64,000 nucleotides of DNA, taken from Kribbella caucasensis (GTDB lineage Bacteria > Actinomycetota > Actinomycetes > Propionibacteriales > Kribbellaceae). This document shows, piece by piece, positions 58,985 to 64,000 of this stretch (positions are counted from its first letter, which is position 1; every line of letters starts with the position of its first letter). The translations under genes were made by a program, and so were the position numbers. Location: the NCBI RefSeq assembly GCF_004361855.1, contig NZ_SNWQ01000022.1:83181-147180 (forward strand), read 5' to 3'. The notes below the pieces were generated by a model. That model saw nothing but the letters and a program-made list of their open reading frames with translations. It made no database searches and had not been told where the DNA came from.

Positions 58985-61959
58985 GCGACGGCGTCTACGA
59001 CCTGCCGGAGGAGCCGCGCCGGGCGCGGCGTACTCCCGGGCAGCGGCCACGTGCACTGCTTCCCACTATCGCCACCCTGATCGTGCTGCTGATCCTCTTC
59101 AGTGTCTTCACCGACGTCTGGACACAGCGGCTCTGGTACCGGTCGGTCGACCTCGGTTCGGTCTTCAGCACGGTCCTGGGCACGCGGGTGCTGCTGTTCT
59201 TCGTGGTCGGCCTGCTGATGGCGGGTGCCGTGGTGGCGAACGTGATCATCGCGTTCCGCACCCGGCCACGCGTCGCCCTCGCACCGTCCCCGTCGCCCGG
59301 CTTCGAGCGGTACGGCGAACTGCTGCAACAGCGCGGCAAGATCGCGGTCGGCGTGCTGGGCGCCCTGATGCTGGTGTTCGGCGGCTCCGCGGCGTCGGGG
59401 GAGTGGAAGGTGTTCCTCGCCTGGCGCAACCAGACGCCGTTCGGGGTGACCGACAAGCACTTCAACATGGACATCTCGTTCTTCGTCTTCGACTATCCGT
59501 GGCTGCGCGTCCTGCTCGGCTTCGGCTACTCGATCGTCCTGTTGTCGCTGGTCGCCGCGATCATCACCCACTACCTGTACGGCGGCTTCCGCCCGTCGGC
59601 GAAGGGGCAGAAGGCGTCCGGCGCGGCCCAGGTGCAGTTCTCGGTCCTGCTTGGCCTGCTCGTCCTGCTCAAGGCCTTCAGCTACTGGCTCGACCGGTAC
59701 GGGCTGACCGTGGAGGACAGCCGGCTCTTCACCGGTATCTCCTACACCGGTGACAACGCAGTACTGCCGAGCAAGGAGATCCTGGCGGTCATCGCGTTGC
59801 TCTGTGCCGTTCTGTTCTTCGCGAACGTGGTCCGGCGGACGTGGTTGCTGCCGGGTGTCGGGACCGTAGTACTGATCCTCTCGGCGATCCTGCTTGGTGC
59901 ACTGTGGCCGGCGGCTCTCCAGCAGCTCCGGGTGCGACCGAGCGAGCCGGTGCGCGAAGCGGCGTACATCACCAAGAACATCGAGGCGACCCGGCAGGCG
60001 TACGGCCTGGAGAAGACCAAGGTCACCAACTACGACGCGGAAACGAATGCCACGCCGAGTCAGCTCAGCAAGGACGCCGAGTTGCTGCCCGGGATCCGGT
60101 TGATCGACCCGAGCGTGGTCGGCCCGACGTTCGAGCAACTGCAGCAGGTGCGTGGCTTCTACTCCTTCCCGACCGACCTCGACGTCGACCGGTACAAGAT
60201 CGGCGGCACCGTCCGGGACACCGTGATCGCGGTCCGCGAAGTCCAGGTCGACCGGTTGCCGGCCGGCCAGCGCAACTGGAACAACGACCACACGGTTTAC
60301 ACCCACGGCTACGGCGTGGTGGCCGCCTTCGGCAACCAGCGGGCCAACGACGGGTCGCCGGTGTGGTCGGAGCACGACCTGCCGCCGAAGGGTCAGCTGG
60401 GCGAGTACGAGCCGCGGATCTATTTCGGCGAGCAATCGCCGGACTACTCCATCGTCGGTGCCCCGAAGGGCAGTCCGGCGGTCGAGCTGGACACGCCGGA
60501 GGGCCAGAACGGCGGCGACCCGACGCTGAACACGTACGCCGGCAAGGGCGGCGTACCGGTCGGCTCGTTCTTCAACAAGTTGCTTTACGCCACCAAGTTC
60601 CGGGACGCGAACATCCTGCTGTCCAGCCGGGTGAACAGCGACTCCAAGATCCTCTACGACCGCAACCCGCGGGAACGGGTGGAGAAGGCCGCGCCCTGGC
60701 TGACCCCGGACGGCGACCCGTACCCGGCGGTCGTGGACGGCCAGGTGGTCTGGATCGTCGACGGCTACACCACCTCGGCGAACTATCCGTACTCGCAGAA
60801 GGTGGCGCTGGACGACAGCACCCGGGACACCACCACCGGCCGTGGTTCGATCGCGCAGCAGCCGAGCGAGGAGATCAACTACATCCGCAACTCGGTCAAG
60901 GCGGTCGTGAACGCGTACGACGGGTCCGTGAACCTGTACGCGTGGGACGAGAACGACCCGCTGCTGAAGACCTGGATGAAGGCGTTCCCAGGCACGGTCA
61001 AGCCGCGGTCCGAGATCTCGCCCGACCTGATGGCGCACCTGCGCTACCCGGAGGACATCTTCAAGGTCCAGCGCGACCTGCTGGCGAAATATCACGTGCA
61101 GGACTCGACCACCTGGTACCAGAACAGCGACCTGTGGCGGGTGCCGGCCGACCCGACCGCGGGCGCCAGCACCGCCGACTCGTCGGTACAGAAGCAGCCG
61201 CCGTTCTACCTGTCGCTGCGGATGCCCGACCAGAAGGATCCGAAGTTCTCGCTGACCTCGGTGTACGTGCCGAACGCGGAACGGGAGAACTTGACCGGCT
61301 TCATGGCGGTCGACGCAGAGGCTTCCTCACCGACCTACGGGCAGTTCCAGATCCTGCGACTACCGGGGAACGTGCAGATCCCGGGTCCGGGACAGGTAGC
61401 GAACAAGTTCCAGACCGATGAAGGGATCCGGACTGCGCTGCTGCCGCTCAACCAGCCGAGCAGTGGCGCCCGAGCCCAGTTCGGCAACCTGCTGACCTTG
61501 CCACTCGGTGATGGTCTGCTCTACGTCCAGCCGGTGTACTCGGTGCGGACGTCTGGCCCGGGTAGTTATCCGGTACTGCGGTACGTGCTGGTCGGGTTCG
61601 GTGATCGCGTCGCCTTCGGGGCGTCCCTCCAGGAGGCGCTGAGAAAGGTCTTCAACGCCGAGGTCGAGACCGAGGAACAGCCTGGCAAACCGCCAACGAC
61701 CACTCCGCCCGCCAACCAGACGATCACGCAAGCGTTGGCCGAGGCGCAGACGGCGTACAACAGCGCCCAGGCGGCGCTGCGGGCCGGGAATCTGGCCGAG
61801 TACCAGAACCAGGTCAACAGGATGAAGGCGGCGATCGACCGAGCTGTGGCGGCGGGTGCACAGGTGACCCCGCCACCGACCACGACGCCGTCGCCGACGG
61901 GAGCACCGACGACGACGCCGCCGGCACCTACGAGTCCACCGACATCACCTACGGGCTGA
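58981..61959 (+). CDS. UPF0182-family large membrane protein
   Basis: A 992-residue protein with about seven helices in residues 20-320, including YKQRLW-like DVWTQRLWYRSVDLGSVFS and a large extracytoplasmic domain (about 320-900) with many tyrosine/aspartate motifs (QLQQVRGFYSFPTDLDVDRY). The C-terminus is a Thr/Pro-rich linker after a helical section (IDRAVAAG). UPF0182 is essential-like and of unknown function in actinobacteria; the M. tuberculosis orthologue also follows the PDZ protease. ATG 58981 overlaps the previous stop. Confidence 0.92.
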   Translation: MSDGVYDLPEEPRRARRTPGQRPRALLPTIATLIVLLILFSVFTDVWTQRLWYRSVDLGSVFSTVLGTRVLLFFVVGLLMAGAVVANVIIAFRTRPRVALAPSPSPGFERYGELLQQRGKIAVGVLGALMLVFGGSAASGEWKVFLAWRNQTPFGVTDKHFNMDISFFVFDYPWLRVLLGFGYSIVLLSLVAAIITHYLYGGFRPSAKGQKASGAAQVQFSVLLGLLVLLKAFSYWLDRYGLTVEDSRLFTGISYTGDNAVLPSKEILAVIALLCAVLFFANVVRRTWLLPGVGTVVLILSAILLGALWPAALQQLRVRPSEPVREAAYITKNIEATRQAYGLEKTKVTNYDAETNATPSQLSKDAELLPGIRLIDPSVVGPTFEQLQQVRGFYSFPTDLDVDRYKIGGTVRDTVIAVREVQVDRLPAGQRNWNNDHTVYTHGYGVVAAFGNQRANDGSPVWSEHDLPPKGQLGEYEPRIYFGEQSPDYSIVGAPKGSPAVELDTPEGQNGGDPTLNTYAGKGGVPVGSFFNKLLYATKFRDANILLSSRVNSDSKILYDRNPRERVEKAAPWLTPDGDPYPAVVDGQVVWIVDGYTTSANYPYSQKVALDDSTRDTTTGRGSIAQQPSEEINYIRNSVKAVVNAYDGSVNLYAWDENDPLLKTWMKAFPGTVKPRSEISPDLMAHLRYPEDIFKVQRDLLAKYHVQDSTTWYQNSDLWRVPADPTAGASTADSSVQKQPPFYLSLRMPDQKDPKFSLTSVYVPNAERENLTGFMAVDAEASSPTYGQFQILRLPGNVQIPGPGQVANKFQTDEGIRTALLPLNQPSSGARAQFGNLLTLPLGDGLLYVQPVYSVRTSGPGSYPVLRYVLVGFGDRVAFGASLQEALRKVFNAEVETEEQPGKPPTTTPPANQTITQALAEAQTAYNSAQAALRAGNLAEYQNQVNRMKAAIDRAVAAGAQVTPPPTTTPSPTGAPTTTPPAPTSPPTSPTG

Positions 61960-61966
61960 TGCTTCT

Positions 61967-62008
61967 GGCGGCGACTTCCTTCGTTGGGAGTCGCCGCCTT
62001 CGTTTTGT
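61967..62008 (+). terminator. intrinsic terminator after the UPF0182 gene
   Basis: GGCGGCGACT (61967-61976) and AGTCGCCGCC (61989-61998) are exact complements, followed by TTCGTTTTGT. One of the few terminators in the window with a T-rich tail. Confidence 0.85.
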
Positions 62009-62104
62009 CTCCTTCGTTTGTCCACAGCATGCGAAGTCTTTGCCGGATCGGGCCCGGAATCGCTGCACCTTCTCTGGTGAGAGACACCACCGAAGGAGGC
62101 ACCC

Positions 62105-62641
62105 ATGTTCCTGTCCCGTCCCCGCCGTATCGTTGCGGCCGGCGCGCTCGTCCTGTTCTGCGCCGGCCTCGCAGTTCCGACGCCGACCGCCACCGCCCAG
62201 CCGTTTTCGTCGACCACCACCCAGCGAGAGGTGTGCACCTTGGACGGCTTCGTCATCGACCACCTGCCCAACGGCCTCGGTACCCCGACCGACTTCCAGT
62301 ACGAGTGGGAGGACGTCGTCTTCCGCAGCCGCGTCTGGGAGACCGGCCCCGATCCCGAGGGCGCCACCAAGGTCGACCTGACCGTGAAGACCATGCGCGG
62401 CGATGGACTCATCGACCTCGAGACGCTGCGCACGTTCCTGACCGAGTACCACGAGAAGGACCCCGAGACCTGGCAGCTGACCCCACAACAGCTCGGCTCC
62501 TACGGCGGTTACGTCGCCGAGGACCGCGTCTTCTACTTCATCTCCCCAGGCCTGGCCGCAGAAGTCTCCATCGACCCCACCCGCTTCACCCACGACGACC
62601 TCCTGGAGACGGCCGTCGGCTTCCACCCCGAGAACCCCTAG
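62105..62641 (+). CDS. secreted protein of unknown function
   Basis: A 178-residue protein with a Sec signal (MFLSRPRRIVAAGALVLFCA..., cleavage near ATAQP). The mature part has no named domain; it is acidic with one cysteine (REVCTLDGF). A good upstream sequence (GAAGGAGG) supports ATG 62105. It is probably monocistronic between the terminator and the acetyltransferase, which is convergent. Confidence 0.8.
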   Translation: MFLSRPRRIVAAGALVLFCAGLAVPTPTATAQPFSSTTTQREVCTLDGFVIDHLPNGLGTPTDFQYEWEDVVFRSRVWETGPDPEGATKVDLTVKTMRGDGLIDLETLRTFLTEYHEKDPETWQLTPQQLGSYGGYVAEDRVFYFISPGLAAEVSIDPTRFTHDDLLETAVGFHPENP

Positions 62642-62665
62642 AAGCCAACCCGGGGCATCGGCTGG

Positions 62666-63634
62666 TCAGTACCCGATCAGCCGATGCAACCGGTGGAACG
62701 TCTGCTCGAACCCAAGCCGCGGCCAGGTCCTCGACGACAGCAGATTGGTCACCCGCCAGTCCGTGACCACGGAGTTGTAGGCGGCCTCCGCACACCACTG
62801 CAGCACCGCCTCACCCAGTGCCCGCCCCGCACCCAGCCCCCGCGCCTCCGGAAACACCGCCGCAAACCCCAGGAACCCAGCGTTGTCCGGCCGCGCAAGC
62901 CCACTATGCGCACTCGACTTCTCCAGCGAACACCCAACCGCCGACCCGATCACCCGACCGTTGTACTCAGCAACAAACGTCGCGTACTCCGGATCGTCGA
63001 TCGACTCCTCCCAGTCCCGCAACGCCTCCTCATACGTCGGCAACACCCCAGCCGAAAACACCGGCGCTAAACCTTGATGCCTCGGCAACACCAAATCCAA
63101 CTCAGCCAACACCGAAACGTCACCGCGCGAGGCCCGCCGTACCGTCAGCTCCGGGTTGTGCGGCACCGCTCTCTCCGGCACGGCCTGATCCGGCACCGCC
63201 CTGATCGCATGCGCGTGCTGCGACCCAAACCCCAACCGGAACCACGCATCGATCAACCCACCGTCATCCGGCACCACCGCGTAGTGAGCCGTACGCCCCT
63301 CATCCACCCACTTGGCCGCCGCTACCGCATACAGATCCCGCACCCGCTCCGGCTCCCGCACCGCGAACCCAGCCGCCTCCACCCACACATTCGGTCCCCA
63401 GACCGCCGACTTGGGTGCCCCCAGCAAGTACCCCGTGACTTCGTCCCCCTCCACAAGCACCGCCCCAGAGGCCCCCTCGCTCTCCCACGCACTCGTCACC
63501 TCGACCAGCGCCACCTCAGGATCCTCAAACTCACCAGGCAACAAAGAGTGCCTCTTCCGATGCTCCCCGTGACGCCCCGCCAGCAACTCCGCCGCCGCCC
63601 GCAGATCCCCCACCCTGAACGCCCTGATCTCCAT
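62666..63634 (-). CDS. tandem-GNAT acetyltransferase
   Basis: A 322-residue protein with two GNAT-like domains. The first (residues 1-150) holds VEGDEVTGYLLGAPKS, the second (165-322) FVAEYNGRVIGSAVG and AVFPEARGLGAGRALGEAVLQW, the canonical acetyl-CoA P-loop. The acceptor is unknown. Starts at ATG 63634 (MEIRAFRVGD) or three codons upstream at 63643; the longer frame to 63724 has a low-complexity Gly-rich extension and is rejected. Confidence 0.8.
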   Translation of the reverse strand: MEIRAFRVGDLRAAAELLAGRHGEHRKRHSLLPGEFEDPEVALVEVTSAWESEGASGAVLVEGDEVTGYLLGAPKSAVWGPNVWVEAAGFAVREPERVRDLYAVAAAKWVDEGRTAHYAVVPDDGGLIDAWFRLGFGSQHAHAIRAVPDQAVPERAVPHNPELTVRRASRGDVSVLAELDLVLPRHQGLAPVFSAGVLPTYEEALRDWEESIDDPEYATFVAEYNGRVIGSAVGCSLEKSSAHSGLARPDNAGFLGFAAVFPEARGLGAGRALGEAVLQWCAEAAYNSVVTDWRVTNLLSSRTWPRLGFEQTFHRLHRLIGY

Positions 63635-63747
63635 CCCGCCCATACCCCGGACGATACGACCACCCACCCCACCACGACACGCCTTTTCCCACCCCCACCC
63701 CCGATTTGGTTCTCCTCCCCCCATCCCCTAAACTAAAGACACAACGA

Positions 63748-63821
63748 CGCGGGGTGGAGCAGCTCGGTAGCTCGCTGGGCTCATAACCCAGAGGTCGCAG
63801 GTTCAAATCCTGCCCCCGCTA
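63748..63821 (+). tRNA. initiator tRNA-fMet (CAT)
   Basis: The 74-nt gene folds as a cloverleaf: acceptor GCGGGG/CCCCGC with an unpaired 1:72 end (C:T), D-arm GAGCAGCTCGGTAGCTC, anticodon arm CTGGG CTCATAA CCCAG with the three G:C pairs of initiators, and T-arm GCAGG TTCAAAT CCTGC. The 3' CCA is not encoded. The C1:T72 mismatch and GGG/CCC stem identify the initiator type. It lies directly beside the IS fragment. Confidence 0.95.
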
Positions 63822-63846
63822 CAGATGTGATGTCTCAGGACATCGC

Positions 63847-63883
63847 GGACGGCCGAACCCAATAGTTGTGGGTTCGGCCGTCC
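63847..63883. terminator. 14-bp hairpin between IS end and transposase stop
   Basis: GGACGGCCGAACCC (63847-63860) and GGGTTCGGCCGTCC (63870-63883) are perfect complements with a 9-base loop; TTGGTTTT follows on the + strand. It may also terminate the tRNA transcript. Confidence 0.75.
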
Positions 63884-63889
63884 TTGGTT

Positions 63890-64000
63890 TTAGCGGGTGG
63901 GGCCTGGTGGTCGGCCGGTTCCTTGGTAGCGGTGGGTTGTGTCGAGGGTCAGTTCGCGGAGGAGTTCTCCGGTGGCGGCGTCGATGATGCGGATGTCGCG
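63890..64000 (-). CDS. IS481-family transposase/integrase, C-terminal fragment
   Basis: The last 36 residues are visible. They read RDIRIIDAATGELLRELTLD and end in RYQGTGRPPGPTR, the usual C-terminus of actinobacterial IS481-type (rve-domain) transposases. The DDE core lies outside the window. Confidence 0.7.
   Translation of the reverse strand, partial: RDIRIIDAATGELLRELTLDTTHRYQGTGRPPGPTR

Larger units (their letters stand above)
63827..64000 (-). mobile_element. IS481-type insertion sequence, one end, cut by the window edge
   Basis: The end of a transposase gene (see 63890) and, outside it, a palindromic GATGTC TCAG GACATC motif (63829-63844) that may be the terminal inverted repeat. The element would extend past the right edge. 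It is six bases from the initiator tRNA. Confidence 0.55.

Overview
The window is chromosomal DNA from a high-GC Gram-positive actinobacterium. The evidence is the very GC-rich third-codon usage, frequent GTG starts, and the gene content: AdnAB helicase-nucleases, mycoredoxin, UvrD2, WhiB7, an F420-type luciferase-like oxidoreductase, and PPA1309, UPF0182 and DUF2342 family proteins. The overall style fits Propionibacteriales (Kribbella- or Nocardioides-like), but the genus is a guess.

The backbone follows a block I recall from Mycobacterium tuberculosis (about Rv3193c to Rv3206c): moeZ, an alkyltransferase-like protein, adnA-adnB, nudC, mrx1, uvrD2, whiB7, an ABC1/UbiB kinase, a DUF2342 protein, a PDZ/Lon-type protease and a UPF0182 membrane protein. 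Here it is broken up by insertions. From left to right: 1-3.7 kb holds two alpha/beta hydrolases. 3.7-4.4 kb is a repeat-rich intergenic stretch. 4.4-9.1 kb holds moeZ, a TetR/mycothiol-enzyme operon, DUF2277, an LLM oxidoreductase and the Atl gene. 9.2-15.7 kb is adnAB. 15.9-21 kb is an insertion with two Uma2 genes, an iron-boxed desCD siderophore pair, a frameshifted GPP34 gene and a lipoprotein gene coupled to deoD. 21.8-25.2 kb holds nudC, mrx1 and uvrD2. 25.2-26.6 kb holds whiB7 with a leader ORF and a terminator-like attenuator. 27.1-30.7 kb holds a NUDIX gene, a drug-type MFS pump and the UbiB-like kinase. 30.8-31.5 kb holds a tiny zinc-ribbon gene, a long hairpin and a cluster of DnaA-like boxes.

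31.5-43.5 kb carries accessory metabolism and transport: a YgjP-like metallopeptidase, an MMPL exporter, a CGNR regulator facing an MFS gene, an FdhF/YdeP molybdoenzyme, and a 3-hydroxybutyrate dehydrogenase / MHS transporter / PucR-type regulator set. 43.6-53.7 kb is a compact type IV pilus locus: a MinD/CpaE-like ATPase, major pilin, PilT, PilB, PilC, three minor-pilin-type genes ending in a 688-residue PilX-like protein, a convergent prepilin peptidase, and an orphan NarL-type regulator. PilM, PilN, PilO and a secretin are not seen here. 53.7-62.6 kb returns to the conserved block (NUDIX-DUF2342, moaE, PDZ protease, PPA1309, UPF0182). The right end has a double-GNAT acetyltransferase, an initiator tRNA and the 3' part of an IS481-type transposase.

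Functional themes are DNA break processing and repair (Atl, AdnAB, UvrD2), redox and thiol homeostasis (Mrx1, NudC, mycothiol-dependent enzyme), antibiotic-stress response (WhiB7, MFS, MMPL), molybdenum cofactor (MoeZ, MoaE, molybdoenzyme), iron uptake (DesCD) and surface pili. The least explained material is non-coding: a family of GGGACC/GGACAGG hairpins at three loci, a 20-bp tandem array, a 157-nt inverted-repeat element and the DnaA-box cluster.
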